From NCBI GenBank assembly GCA_937862735.1, contig CALMDH010000330.1, positions 1 through 64,000 on the forward strand: a DNA stretch of 64,000 nt. The letters run 5' to 3'. This DNA comes from M0108 sp937862735. GTDB taxonomy: Bacteria > Pseudomonadota > Gammaproteobacteria > Chromatiales > Chromatiaceae. Shown here piece by piece: positions 26,732-35,759 of the stretch. Position numbers and translations under genes: made by a program. A model generated the notes under the pieces. The model did no database searches. It had not been told where the DNA came from and worked only from the letters and a program-made list of their open reading frames with translations. Within the stretch, counting starts at the first letter, position 1; each line of letters starts with the position of its first letter.

Positions 26732-28000
26732 CTAGACGGCATCCACCGTGGGTCGCGCGGGGTCGGGGAAGAGACGATCGCATTCCGTCTGGCTGCGGGT
26801 CAGGCAATCCTCGATGGAAACGCCCTGGAACCAGTTGCCGGTGATTCCCAGCCGGGTACCGGCCAGGGCGGCATCGAGGCGCGCCACCCGCTCGCCATGG
26901 CCGACGCGTAGGGCCGGCAGACGGTTGTGGACCCGGATCCGACCCGCAACCTGGTGCGGCGCGATGCCCAGGGCGGCGCAGGCACGGGCCATCTGACCCT
27001 CGGCGTCCAGTTCGCCGGGCCGGAAGTGGAAGCTGAAGCCGCGATAGATGGGATCGGCCAGATAGTCCCGTGCCACCATGGCGTTGAAGGCATCGTCCAC
27101 CGCGATGAGCCCGGCGGTGGGCGGGAGGTGCCCGAGGGCCGCGGCGGGGACGCACAGCACCAGGGTCTCGACCTCGCTCATGCCGATCCCGGCGATAGCC
27201 GCCAGGCCCTCCCGGCTCAGGGCGGGAAGGACCGCCGGGGTCGCGTCTTCAGCCAGGGGTCCCAGCAGGCGCGCGACGACGTCCGGCGGGGTCGCCAGAC
27301 TCAGGGTCCGGGCTCGTAACTCGCTGCCATCCACCAGCAGCAAGTGGAAGTCCTCCCCTGCCCGGCGTACCGCGACCAGGGCTTGACCGGTCCGCACCTC
27401 CAGGCCCGGTTGGCGGGCGAGGGCCTGGGGGATCTCGCCAAGACCCCGGGGGAGGGTGAAGGCCCGGAGCACCTCCTTGCGGCGCGGCTTGCGGCGGAAG
27501 AGGAGGTCCGCGGGGAACTCGTCCGCGGGCTGGCAGATGACGGCGCTGAAGGCCGGTCCGAACAGGTCGCGATAATTCTTCGCCCCCAGCCCGGGGCCGT
27601 AATAGTCGCGAACGCTCAGGCTGGCCTTCCGCGCCCTGGCCGTGAACAGGCGCGGCAGCGAGCGGAGTAACTCCAGGGGATGGAGGGCGGAAAGAATCCG
27701 CTGCCGCTGGCCACCCCGCCACAGGGCATAACTGACCTTCGCCTTGGGGGTAAGCCGGTCCATCATCCCCAGTTCGCCGAGGATGTCCAGGAGGTGGCCG
27801 TAGCTGTTGAAGCCCGTATGCCCCCCCGCCTCGACCCAGAAATCGCCACCCGCGGGGAAGGTCGGGCTATGGAGGCAGCCGCCGACCCGCGCCTGGGCCT
27901 CCAGCACCAGGGTGGGCACCCCGCGGCGCGCCGCGTAATGGGCCAAGCCCAGGCCACTGATCCCGCCGCCGACGACGATGTGCTCGTAACGTTCGCTCAT
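26732..28000 (-). CDS. HemY-like protoporphyrinogen oxidase / FAD amine-oxidase family protein
   Basis: This 422-residue flavoprotein starts MSERYEHIVVGGGISGLGLAHYAARRG, a Rossmann FAD-binding motif at residues 8-25. VGGCLHSP follows, then the C-terminal LGITGNWFQGVSIEDCLTRS. That last block is the signature of HemY-type protoporphyrinogen IX oxidases, which use O2 to make protoporphyrin IX. Many gammaproteobacteria use HemG or HemJ instead, so a HemY-like protein is notable. A desaturase or other amine-oxidase role remains possible. It is the last gene of a three-gene minus-strand unit, 5 bases after the unknown 227-residue gene. Confidence 0.72.
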   Translation of the reverse strand: MSERYEHIVVGGGISGLGLAHYAARRGVPTLVLEAQARVGGCLHSPTFPAGGDFWVEAGGHTGFNSYGHLLDILGELGMMDRLTPKAKVSYALWRGGQRQRILSALHPLELLRSLPRLFTARARKASLSVRDYYGPGLGAKNYRDLFGPAFSAVICQPADEFPADLLFRRKPRRKEVLRAFTLPRGLGEIPQALARQPGLEVRTGQALVAVRRAGEDFHLLLVDGSELRARTLSLATPPDVVARLLGPLAEDATPAVLPALSREGLAAIAGIGMSEVETLVLCVPAAALGHLPPTAGLIAVDDAFNAMVARDYLADPIYRGFSFHFRPGELDAEGQMARACAALGIAPHQVAGRIRVHNRLPALRVGHGERVARLDAALAGTRLGITGNWFQGVSIEDCLTRSQTECDRLFPDPARPTVDAV

Positions 28001-28005
28001 GGACT

Positions 28006-28689
28006 CTACTCCGGCTCCTGCTCCAGGAGGCGCAGGTGACTGATATCGGGCACGGCCTCCGGCGCCGGCGGCCGGTCGCAATCCGCCAGGCTCCAGTCCT
28101 GGCCGGCGACGAGGTGCAGGCGGCTGATGTCCACCGCTGGGGGGCGGTGGTCCGCAACCGGCTCCAGGGGCTGATCATCCACCGCCGCCAACGACCAGTT
28201 CTCCGCGGTAGCGGAGCCGGGGGTGAGGGGTGACGAGTGGTGCTGGCGGGTAGTGGCAGGGCGTGGCCCTGAAGGGTCTGTGCTGCTCTGGAGAAAAGCG
28301 ACTGGCACGGGATCTGGCGGGATCCCGACATTACCCGACCCGCTGTGCGACCCGACCGCGGAAGTCCCCGACAAACTAGCCGGCGCGCTGACAGCGGCCC
28401 CGGGATGCCCCTCAGGGTCACCCCTACCCGGACTGAGGACGACTGCTATGGGGGATGCGGGGGCTGGCTGTTCCACCAACCGCGCCACGGCCCCCGCCGC
28501 CAGAAAGACCTCCCGTAGCCGCTCCGCCTGGGCCCGGTCGAGGCCCCGTTTCAGGGCCAGGGGCTGGCCACTGAACAGGCGCGCCGCCGCGTCATCCGTG
28601 AGACGGAAGAGCCCCTGGAGCCTGGCCCGCACCTGGGCCGGCTCTGCCCCGGGGGCGAGTTCGCCGGCAAAGAGGATGTCGTAGCTCAA
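28006..28689 (-). CDS. Hypothetical protein with conserved N-terminal 75-residue domain
   Basis: This 227-residue protein begins with a TTG codon at 28689, placed behind a strong GGAGG (SYDILFAGELAPGAEPAQVRARLQGLFRLTDDAAARLFSGQ). A TTG 24 bases upstream is an alternative. The N-terminal domain (LFSGQPLALKRGLDRAQAERLREVFLAAGA) resembles a module seen at the start of several proteobacterial membrane or zinc-ribbon proteins; I cannot name it with certainty. The middle is Pro/Ser/Thr-rich and weakly constrained. The tail repeats (P)DISHLRLLE/VDISRLHLV units. It lies between the secreted protein gene and the HemY-like gene. Confidence 0.6.
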   Translation of the reverse strand: MSYDILFAGELAPGAEPAQVRARLQGLFRLTDDAAARLFSGQPLALKRGLDRAQAERLREVFLAAGAVARLVEQPAPASPIAVVLSPGRGDPEGHPGAAVSAPASLSGTSAVGSHSGSGNVGIPPDPVPVAFLQSSTDPSGPRPATTRQHHSSPLTPGSATAENWSLAAVDDQPLEPVADHRPPAVDISRLHLVAGQDWSLADCDRPPAPEAVPDISHLRLLEQEPE

Positions 28690-28709
28690 ACTATCGCCAC
28701 CTCCGAGAC

Positions 28710-30281
28710 TCAATCAACGTGCGCCACGGGCCGCATCTGGGTGTCGCAGACGCCCCCCACGCTGACGGTCTTGCGGGTCGGGGAGGCCTGGCAAGTCTCC
28801 CCGCGGTCCTGAACCTGGCACTTAAGCTCCAGGGGTTTGCCCACGGCCAGCCAGGAGGGGACCTTGCGGTAACGCCCGACCTTGCCCTTGGCGCAGCCGG
28901 CGGGGATGCCATAGGGGGGGCAGGCGGCCGGTGGCTTACCGCTGACCTTGCGGGCGTCGAGGAGGAAGCCCGGATAGTTGTCCTCCAGGCGGATGCGATC
29001 GGCATCCTCGTCCTCCGTGACCAGGAATTCGCGGAAGCGGTAACCGTCGCCGACCTTGTCCTCCACCTGGACGCGGGTGTTGGCGATGAGGGCGAAATCA
29101 TCCCCCTTGCGGGCGACGGCGCCGGTCATGTACTCCGCCCCCGGGTGCTCGGGAAAGCACTTGCCCATGGCGGGGGCATGGTAGTAGTTGCGCAGGCCCT
29201 GGATATCCGCCAGGGAATTGCCCGGAAAGAGCTCGCGCAGGTCTTGCTCGTCACCGAAGAGGATGCGCTCGAAATCGGCCAGGCTCTGTGCGTGCATGGC
29301 CTGGAGCTTGTCGTAGTAGGGCCCGCTGCGGGCATTGCCGGCGCTGCCGAGGTCGTCGCGCAGATAGCAGGAGGTGAGGCCGGAGACCTGGGTCAGGAAT
29401 TCGTCCCAGATGTTGTACTGGGAGACGGAGGAGGCAGCGCCCTGGTAGTCCCCCGGGTGGCGGCAGCCCTGATCCCGGCGGCACTGGCCAACGGCGCGGT
29501 TGCGCAGGGATAGGGCGATGATGTTGCGCTCGCAGGCGCCATAGGCGTTGCAGCCCCGGCCCAGGTGGGCCTCGAAGAGGGCGGTGCGCATGACATAGTC
29601 CAGGTGCATGGCCCTCTTGAGCTCGTTCGCGGAGGCCCGGGTCGGGTTGGCGGCCTGGTAGCTCTCCCAGGCCTGTTCCAAGGCCGACCGGCGACCGACC
29701 AGGTCCGCGTTGACCTGGGCGCAATAGGGTGAGTTGTGGAAGTCCCGTACCAGGCGGTCGAGGCTGCTGGTAACTCCGGCCTGACCGCCTTGGGCGGCGC
29801 CCTTACCCGCGCGGGGGGGATCGAAGGAGGGGGCCTTGGTCATGGCGTACAGATCACGGACGCTGATGACCCGATCGACGCCCGGGGGACAGTGGTGGTT
29901 TGGTGCCCGGAGCCCCTGCCGTTTGGCCAGGGCCTGCTTGAAGCGCTCGGTTGCCTCCGGGCCGGCCTTGGCGGCATCGACGACGATCTCGAAGCCGACA
30001 TAGGGGGTGCCGCCGGCGTCCATCAGCGGCTTGCCGGCGCGGATGAGCAGGCAGGGGATGACCGTGCTGCCCTGGGTCAGTTGCCCAGCCGGTGACTTGG
30101 GGCCCCGGCGGGCGAAGTCGTCCGCGTCATAGTAGGGCATGGCCCGGGGGCCATTGAACTTGTACAGGGTCATGAGGGGCGTGGCGGGGATGTCCGCCCA
30201 GGTCAGGCCCGGGAATCCGGCCAGGCCCAGCAGGAGGCCCAGGGCCCCGAGCGTGGACCGGAGGGCATGGGTCTTCATCAT
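28710..30281 (-). CDS. Secreted cysteine-rich protein of unknown function
   Basis: I do not recognise this 523-residue protein. It has a signal peptide (MMKTHALRSTLGALGLLLGLAGFPGLTWA, then DIPATP), so it is periplasmic or secreted. The mature part holds many cysteines, including CNAYGAC, CRRDQGC and CPPYGIPAGC, which probably form disulfides. Helical middle segments (SLDRLVRDFHNSPYCAQVNAD; DFERILFGDEQDLRELFPG) are followed by a C-terminal beta-rich part. The start at 30281 is preferred (GGAG spacing); 30278 is the alternative. Two genes follow on the same strand (20 and 5 bases apart), suggesting an operon with the HemY-like enzyme. Confidence 0.72.
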   Translation of the reverse strand: MMKTHALRSTLGALGLLLGLAGFPGLTWADIPATPLMTLYKFNGPRAMPYYDADDFARRGPKSPAGQLTQGSTVIPCLLIRAGKPLMDAGGTPYVGFEIVVDAAKAGPEATERFKQALAKRQGLRAPNHHCPPGVDRVISVRDLYAMTKAPSFDPPRAGKGAAQGGQAGVTSSLDRLVRDFHNSPYCAQVNADLVGRRSALEQAWESYQAANPTRASANELKRAMHLDYVMRTALFEAHLGRGCNAYGACERNIIALSLRNRAVGQCRRDQGCRHPGDYQGAASSVSQYNIWDEFLTQVSGLTSCYLRDDLGSAGNARSGPYYDKLQAMHAQSLADFERILFGDEQDLRELFPGNSLADIQGLRNYYHAPAMGKCFPEHPGAEYMTGAVARKGDDFALIANTRVQVEDKVGDGYRFREFLVTEDEDADRIRLEDNYPGFLLDARKVSGKPPAACPPYGIPAGCAKGKVGRYRKVPSWLAVGKPLELKCQVQDRGETCQASPTRKTVSVGGVCDTQMRPVAHVD

Positions 30282-30808
30282 CAGCGGCTCCATTCAATCG
30301 CGCGTCGGGCAGGCGCCGGCGCTGCGGCTAAGTGTCGGGGCCCCGGGGTGGCATCGCCAGCGGCTTGGCACTGACCGGGGCTGAGGTATATCAGGGCTGG
30401 ATTCTATACTATTGCCAGACCCCGTTCGGTTTTTGCCAGACTCCGTTCGGTTTTACCGGCTCTGCCTTTGGCCCGCGGCGATGGCGTGGCCCAGGCTGAC
30501 TGCGACTCTGCTGCCAGACTCACTCCTGGCAACAGCCCCGCCCCGGACCGGCATCGCACGTCCCCTCAGCCTGGTCGTGAGACTGGCGGGGGCACCCTAT
30601 CTGTCATGAGGCGCCAGACCACAACCCTGATCATGAAAGGCTCCCCCGTCACTTTCACGCTAACCGGCACCGCCGACAACCCTCTGTATCATGACCTTAC
30701 ACCCCTGGCGCTGAAGTAACGGATAATGCGGAGAAGTGTCCCACCGCGACGCCTTGCCCCTACCCCTAGGCCAACCGGTTGCCCGCAGCCCGTGACGAGG
30801 AGTTTGAC
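30282..30808. other. Intergenic region of 527 bases
   Basis: No gene is supported here. It contains a 21-base direct repeat (30414-30455) and an AT-containing stretch CTATACTATTGCC near 30404-30416 that may be promoter DNA. Short open frames present have no ribosome-binding sites or family features. Confidence 0.5.
30414..30455. repeat. 21-bp direct repeat, two copies
   Basis: GCCAGACCCCGTTCGGTTTT (plus one base) at 30414-30434 is repeated at 30435-30455 with two differences. Each unit ends in a T-run. The pair sits upstream of the secreted-protein gene and far from the DUF1840 gene. Its role is unknown. Confidence 0.65.
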
Positions 30809-31129
30809 ATGCTGGTCACCTTCAAAACCGATGCCCACGCCGACATCATTATGTTTGGCGACGTGGCCCTGACCCTCCTCAAGCTCATGGGCTTGAGCGG
30901 CCGGGTACCTGGCGCCCTGCTGGCGGAGGAGATCCCCCCCGCCCTGGAACGGCTCAAGGCCGCGGTGACGGCGCAACCGCACGCCACCCTCGACCCGACG
31001 CCCCGACCCGGCGGCCATGATGAGGACGAGAGCGGACGCCACGTGAGCCTGGCCAACCGGGCCTTGCCCCTCATCGATCTGCTGAGCGCGGCCGTGGCAC
31101 GGGGTAAGAACGTCATTTGGGAGAGCTGA
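30809..31129 (+). CDS. DUF1840 family protein
   Basis: This 106-residue protein starts MLVTFKTDAHADIIMFGDVALTLLKLMGLSG at the ATG 30809, behind GAGGAG, and fits DUF1840 (PF08895). The family is small, soluble and of unknown function. A His/Asp-rich linker (RPGGHDEDESGRH) separates the conserved N-terminal half from a C-terminal helix ending KNVIWES. It stands alone. The 10-codon extension to 30779 is not family-like. Confidence 0.8.
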   Translation: MLVTFKTDAHADIIMFGDVALTLLKLMGLSGRVPGALLAEEIPPALERLKAAVTAQPHATLDPTPRPGGHDEDESGRHVSLANRALPLIDLLSAAVARGKNVIWES

Positions 31130-31270
31130 AAACCGCTTGACTCCCCCCATCCCCCCTGGAACGCGGTTTCCGCTTGGAATCCCGTCCCGCCTGGGAGATC
31201 ATTGTCATTTCACGCGCCTGGCACCTAACAATTTTCTGCCCTACCGGGTGGATCGGGTAACGGTCACTTC

Positions 31271-31285
31271 GGGAACGAGGTTCCC
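31271..31285. promoter_or_regulatory. Perfect inverted repeat GGGAAC-N3-GTTCCC
   Basis: Six-base arms with a GAG centre lie in the spacer between the DUF1840 gene and the SPOR-protein gene, about 135 bases before the latter. This could be an operator or a fragment of a repeat; B-type repeats also carry GTTCCCG/CGGGAAC arms. Confidence 0.35.
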
Positions 31286-31418
31286 ACCTACCTGACCCGG
31301 TCGCCGGCCCCCGCCGCGACACCACCCGCCTTGGTACGAGCAAACCAACCCCCGTCAGAGCCTGGCATCCTTATCCTAGCCGATACCGCCCATCCAGAGC
31401 ATCGGGAGCCGCCACCCC

Positions 31419-32780
31419 ATGGAACCAGCACCTGCCGCAGCCCCTCGCAACCCAGCGGAACCCATCCCGGCCACCCCCGGAGACCCGCCCACCCCGGCGT
31501 CAGACCCCACGGGGCCGAGCGCGGAAGAGCGCCTGGCCGCCGTCCACCTTGCCCTGGAGGCCCTGGCCAACAAGCTGCGGGATACCGAGGTCGCGCTCAT
31601 CGGCCGGATCGCCGATGTCGACGATGACCGGCGCCGTACCGGCATCGAGGTCCGTCGCGCCCTGGATGCCCAGCGGGATGAGTTCGACGACGACCTGCGC
31701 CGCCGCGGCCTGGCCGCGACCCTGTTCGGCCTCCTCGCCCTGCTGCTGGCGGTCGCCGCCGGGGGCTTCAGCTACTACCTCGCCGATGCCAACAAGGCGG
31801 AGATCAGCGGCCAACTCAGTGGCATCCAGGAGGCGGTCGCCCGCCTGTCGGCCATCGATACCGCGCCCCTGAACAAGCGGCTGGGGCAATTGGACGAGGC
31901 GGTGACCCGTCTGTCCGGGGATCTGGAGGAAAAGGTCGAGGCCCGGCAGTCCGGGGTGACCGATCTCGCCAATCGTCTCAAGGGCCTGGAAGAAACCCTG
32001 GCCAGCAAGTCCGAGCCGACGCCGGAACCCGCGGTGTCCAGCGATGAGGTCGAGGCCCTCGAAGCCGCCGGCGCGGATCTGGCCAAGAAGGTGGAAGATC
32101 TGCAAAAGGCCCAGGAACGGCTGGGCAAAGACATGCTGCTCCTGCGCGATAGCCTGGCCAATATCCTGGCCTCCGCCAATCTCCCCTTGGAGCGGAAGTC
32201 GTTCGCCCCCGAGGAGTCCTCCCCCGAACAAGCCGAAACCCCAGCCGCCGCGGCCGATGCGCAGAAGCCTGGCGGCACCGCGCAGACCGCCGGCACGGGC
32301 GTCAAGGGGTCCGGAGATCAACCCACTCCGGCCACCTCGGCCATTCCCGCCACCACTCCTGGCAACCAGACCGAGGGCCTGCCGCCAACCGCCGCTGGCG
32401 GCACACCCCTTAGCGTCTCCCCCTCGCCAGGCCTCGCTGTCGTTGGCGACGCTCAGACCCCAGCGGGTTCCGGATCAGCCCCTGGTGAAAACGACCTGGT
32501 GCTGACGGAGCCCCAGCAGGCCCTGCAACTCATCAGCTTCCGTGACCTGGAGGCCGTGCAGCGCTTCGCCCAGCGGCCGGATATGCCACCGCGGGTCTAT
32601 TACCGGACCGAGAGCCAGGGCGGTCGGCCCTGGTACGCGGTCTTCTTCGGCCTCTATCCGGATGCCGCCGCCGCCACGGCCGCCAAGGCCGCCTTGCCGG
32701 CCGAGCTGGCCGCCCTCCAGCCGATCGTTCGACCACTCAAGGCCGCCGACCGGCTCCAGGTCCTGGAGCGCGCTCCATGA
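31419..32780 (+). CDS. Inner-membrane coiled-coil protein with C-terminal SPOR domain
   Basis: This 453-residue protein has a short Pro/Ala-rich cytoplasmic start, helices, one membrane segment (AATLFGLLALLLAVAAGGFSYYLA, residues ~100-122), and a periplasmic coiled coil at ~125-255. A long Pro/Ser/Thr linker follows. The last ~75 residues (ALQLISFRDLEAVQRFAQRPDMPPRVYYRTESQGGRPWYAVFFGLYPD) match a SPOR domain, which binds denuded peptidoglycan at division sites. A role in septal envelope work is inferred. It overlaps the next gene by 4 bases (ATGA), showing translational coupling. Confidence 0.75.
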   Translation: MEPAPAAAPRNPAEPIPATPGDPPTPASDPTGPSAEERLAAVHLALEALANKLRDTEVALIGRIADVDDDRRRTGIEVRRALDAQRDEFDDDLRRRGLAATLFGLLALLLAVAAGGFSYYLADANKAEISGQLSGIQEAVARLSAIDTAPLNKRLGQLDEAVTRLSGDLEEKVEARQSGVTDLANRLKGLEETLASKSEPTPEPAVSSDEVEALEAAGADLAKKVEDLQKAQERLGKDMLLLRDSLANILASANLPLERKSFAPEESSPEQAETPAAAADAQKPGGTAQTAGTGVKGSGDQPTPATSAIPATTPGNQTEGLPPTAAGGTPLSVSPSPGLAVVGDAQTPAGSGSAPGENDLVLTEPQQALQLISFRDLEAVQRFAQRPDMPPRVYYRTESQGGRPWYAVFFGLYPDAAAATAAKAALPAELAALQPIVRPLKAADRLQVLERAP

Positions 32781-33196
32781 CGGCCACGGTTACCCGCCCC
32801 CCCTCGGGAAAGCGCCTGGCCCGGGAGCGGCGGACCATGGCGGCGATGATGGCGATCTACTGCCGGGATCACCACGGCCATCGGGGTCGGCTCTGCGACG
32901 ACTGTAACCAGTTGCTGAGCTACGCCGACCAGCGTCTGGCTAACTGCCCCTTCGGCGAGGACAAACCGGCCTGTAACCATTGTCAGGTCCATTGCTACAG
33001 CGCCACCCAGCGGGAGCGGGTCAAGGCGGTGATGCGCTACGCCGGGCCCCGCATGTTGTGGCGTCATCCCCTCCTCAGCCTCTACCACCTCCTCGACAAG
33101 CGTCGGGAGGCCCCGGACCTGGCCGCCGTCAAACAGGCTCGCAAGGTGGCCAATCCCCGGTCAACGGCACCGCGGCGGCCATCGGATGCGCCCTGA
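32777..33196 (+). CDS. YgbA-like nitrous-oxide-stimulated promoter family protein
   Basis: The 139-residue protein has the family pattern MMAIYCRDHHGHRGRLCDDCNQLLSYADQRLANCPFGEDKPACNHCQVHCYSATQRERVKAVMRYAGPRMLWRHP, with six or more conserved cysteines. This is the YgbA family; in Escherichia coli ygbA belongs to the nitric-oxide (NsrR) regulon. The Cys/His set suggests a metal or Fe-S site. The start overlaps the SPOR gene stop by 4 bases. The link between these two functions is unexplained. Confidence 0.85.
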   Translation: MTATVTRPPSGKRLARERRTMAAMMAIYCRDHHGHRGRLCDDCNQLLSYADQRLANCPFGEDKPACNHCQVHCYSATQRERVKAVMRYAGPRMLWRHPLLSLYHLLDKRREAPDLAAVKQARKVANPRSTAPRRPSDAP

Positions 33197-33345
33197 GCTC
33201 ATGGTGGGTCTCCAGCCCTCCGCCCTACCCAGGGCCGACCGGAATCCGAGCCGTCTCCGCAGCAAGCCTACCCTGTAGACTGAGCGGCCGACCCACTGAG
33301 CCGCGGGCCGTCTTTCTTCCACCCTGACCACCGGAACCCTCACCC

Positions 33346-33579
33346 ATGCTTTGTTGGGGCCGCCAACTCTTCATCGCCATCGTCATCCTCCTGGGCATCG
33401 GCCAGATATTCGCCGCCTGCGGGCAAAAGGGCCCGCTCTACCTGCCGGACGATCCGGCCGCCCAACCCCCGGCTAAGGCTGCCGCCAAGGACCAGGGCAA
33501 GGCCAAGCCGGCGGCGATGCCCGCGCCCGTCCCGCCCGAGATCCCTGGCCCCGAACCCTTACCTCCCCCGATCCGCTAG
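33346..33579 (+). CDS. lptM: LptM-like small lipoprotein
   Basis: This 77-residue protein has a hydrophobic signal and a lipobox IFAACGQKG (Cys25), followed by the hallmark CGQKGPLYLPDD. LptM (YifL) helps LptD mature by stabilising correct disulfides in the outer-membrane LPS translocon. Its C-terminal tail is an Ala/Lys/Pro-rich disordered stretch. The gene is 55 bases before lysA, the linkage usual in gammaproteobacteria. Confidence 0.88.
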   Translation: MLCWGRQLFIAIVILLGIGQIFAACGQKGPLYLPDDPAAQPPAKAAAKDQGKAKPAAMPAPVPPEIPGPEPLPPPIR

Positions 33580-33634
33580 CGCGAAAGTCACGGCACAGCC
33601 ACGCGACTAGCCGCGACCACCAGGAATCACGCCC

Positions 33635-34882
33635 ATGGACCACTTTCAGTATCAGGAACACCGCCTCTACGCAGAGGAGGTGCCGGTCGCCAATATCGCC
33701 GAGCGGTTTGGCACGCCCTGCTACGTCTACTCCCGCGCCACCCTGGAACGGCACTGGCGGGCCTTCGACACCGCCTTCGGCCACCACCCCCACCTCATCT
33801 GCTTCGCCGTCAAGGCCAACTCCAACCTGGCGGTGCTCAACGTCCTGGCCCGGCTGGGCTCGGGCTTCGACATCGTCTCCGGGGGCGAACTGGAGCGGGT
33901 GCTGGCGGCGGGGGGCGACCCGGGCAAGGTCATCTTCTCCGGCGTCGGCAAGCGCGCGGGCGAGATGCGCCGCGCCCTGGAGGTCGGTATCCGCTGCTTC
34001 AACCTGGAGTCGGCGGCCGAGCTGGAGCGTCTGGAGGGGATCGCCGCCGACCTGGGGGTCGTGGCCCCGGTGTCGATCCGCGTCAACCCGGACGTGGATG
34101 CCGGCACCCACCCCTACATCTCCACCGGCCTGCGCGAGAACAAGTTTGGCATCGACATCCACGCCGCCGACCAGGTCTATGAGCGCGCCGCCGCCAGCCC
34201 TCACCTGCGCGTCGCCGGCATCGACTGCCACATTGGCTCCCAGCTCACCGAGCTGTCTCCCTTCCTCGATGCCCTGGCCCGGGTCCTGGAACTGGCCGAC
34301 CGCCTGGAGCGCTTCGGCATCCCCATCCAGCACCTGGATCTGGGGGGCGGCCTGGGTATCCGCTATACCCACGAGAACCCTCCGGAGCCCGGCGATTACG
34401 CCCGCGCGCTTGACGACCTGCTGGAGGGCCGTCATTACGAGATCCTGCTGGAGCCGGGTCGGGCCATCGCCGGCAACGCCGGCATCCTCCTGACCCGGGT
34501 GGAGTACCTCAAGGACACGGGCCTCAAGCGCTTCGCCATCCTCGATGCCGCCATGAACGACCTGGTGCGCCCCGCCCTCTACCAGGCGGTCCAGGACATC
34601 GTCCCCGCCGAGCGCGAGAAGGGCGGCGAGCGGGCCCTCTGGGACCTGGTCGGCCCGGTGTGCGAGACCGGCGACTTCCTCGGCAAGGGCCGCGACCTGA
34701 CCCTGGCCCCGGGCGACCTGCTGGCCATCCGCGGCAGCGGCGCCTATGGCTTCACCATGAGTTCCAACTACAACAGCCGCCCCCGCGCCGCGGAGGTCAT
34801 GGTCGACGGCGACCGGGTCCATCTGGTCCGCCCCCGGGAGACGGTGACTAGCCTTTTTGCCGACGAGGCCTTGCTGCCATGA
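33635..34882 (+). CDS. lysA: Diaminopimelate decarboxylase
   Basis: LysA decarboxylates meso-diaminopimelate to L-lysine using PLP. The 415-residue protein has the PLP lysine in FAVKANSNLAVLN (Lys60). HIGSQ, the phosphate-binding LDLGGGLGIRY and the dimer-face CETGDFLGKGR (partner Cys) follow, then AYGFTMSSNYNSRPRAAEV. Length is normal. It begins MDHFQYQEHRLYAEEVPVANIAERFGTPCYVYS. lptM precedes it, but dapF, its usual follower in this lineage, is replaced by a methyltransferase-like gene. Confidence 0.96.
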   Translation: MDHFQYQEHRLYAEEVPVANIAERFGTPCYVYSRATLERHWRAFDTAFGHHPHLICFAVKANSNLAVLNVLARLGSGFDIVSGGELERVLAAGGDPGKVIFSGVGKRAGEMRRALEVGIRCFNLESAAELERLEGIAADLGVVAPVSIRVNPDVDAGTHPYISTGLRENKFGIDIHAADQVYERAAASPHLRVAGIDCHIGSQLTELSPFLDALARVLELADRLERFGIPIQHLDLGGGLGIRYTHENPPEPGDYARALDDLLEGRHYEILLEPGRAIAGNAGILLTRVEYLKDTGLKRFAILDAAMNDLVRPALYQAVQDIVPAEREKGGERALWDLVGPVCETGDFLGKGRDLTLAPGDLLAIRGSGAYGFTMSSNYNSRPRAAEVMVDGDRVHLVRPRETVTSLFADEALLP

Positions 34883-35084
34883 CAAGCAGCGGCCCGCGAT
34901 ACCATCCCGCCTTACGCCGACATCGGCGCCCGCTATCCAGTCACCGGCACGCCATCAATGGCGCCGGCACAAGTTCCCCCACCTCGCGTGGCCGCTACGG
35001 GCACCAGCCCCTCCCAGCATCCCGGTACCGGCACGCCCCATCCCGGTACCAGCCTTTCCGTTCTCGTCCCCTGGTATCAGGCAA

Positions 35085-35759
35085 ATGAAACGCCGCCCCC
35101 TGCCGCCGCGCGGACACGAAGAGGAACTGCTGCTTGCTCAGGCCTGGGCCACCGCGGACCACGCCGAGACCGATGCCCTCTTCCTGCGCCTGCTGCGGGA
35201 ATCCCAGCCCGGGGAACCGGAGGACCGGCAGGTCCTGGCCCTGGGAGGCGGGCCCGGCCCGCTCCCCATCGGTTTCCTCAAGGCCTGGCCCAAGGCGCGC
35301 TGCGATCTGATCGATCCCACGCCCGCCCGGTTGGCGACCCTGACGACTGCCCTGGAGGCCCTGCCCGGCGTCGCGCGGCGCTGCCGGCTCGTCCCTGGCG
35401 ACCCCGCCACGGCTGACCTTGCTTCCGGCGCCTACGACCTGGTCCTGTCCGCCGGCCTACTCCACCGCCTCGCTGACCCCCTGGTCCTGTGGCGCACCCT
35501 CCAGCGGATCGCCCGACCCAGCGCCCCGCTTCTGGTCATGGACCTGATGCGCCCCCCCTCCCCCGTCTGGCTCGAATCCCTGGTCGCCACCTATGGCGCT
35601 GATCTGCCCGCCAGCCTGCAAGTGGATTTTCGTGCCGCCCTCTGGGCCGCCTACGAACCGGCGGAAATCCGGGAGCAACTGGATGCGGTCGGACTCCCGG
35701 ACCTGGAAGTGATGGTGGTGAGCGACCGCCACCTGGCCGTGGGGCGCTTTCCCGTTTGA
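35085..35759 (+). CDS. Class I SAM-dependent methyltransferase-like protein
   Basis: This 224-residue protein has a Rossmann-like motif I (VLALGGGPGPLPIGFL), an acidic residue after beta 2 (CDLIDPTPARLATL), and motif IV YDLVLSAGLLHRLADPLVLWRTLQRI. This pattern suggests a class I methyltransferase. Motif I is unusual in having GGGPG rather than the DxGxGxG form. The ATG at 35085 is preferred; the 200 bases between it and lysA form a low-complexity GGTACC-repeat stretch without coding character. The substrate is unknown. Confidence 0.65.
   Translation: MKRRPLPPRGHEEELLLAQAWATADHAETDALFLRLLRESQPGEPEDRQVLALGGGPGPLPIGFLKAWPKARCDLIDPTPARLATLTTALEALPGVARRCRLVPGDPATADLASGAYDLVLSAGLLHRLADPLVLWRTLQRIARPSAPLLVMDLMRPPSPVWLESLVATYGADLPASLQVDFRAALWAAYEPAEIREQLDAVGLPDLEVMVVSDRHLAVGRFPV

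Noticed and set aside
34857..35084. Upstream extension of the methyltransferase-like ORF
   Set aside because: It overlaps the lysA end and encodes Pro/Arg-rich low-complexity sequence from GGTACC repeats, without a ribosome-binding site.
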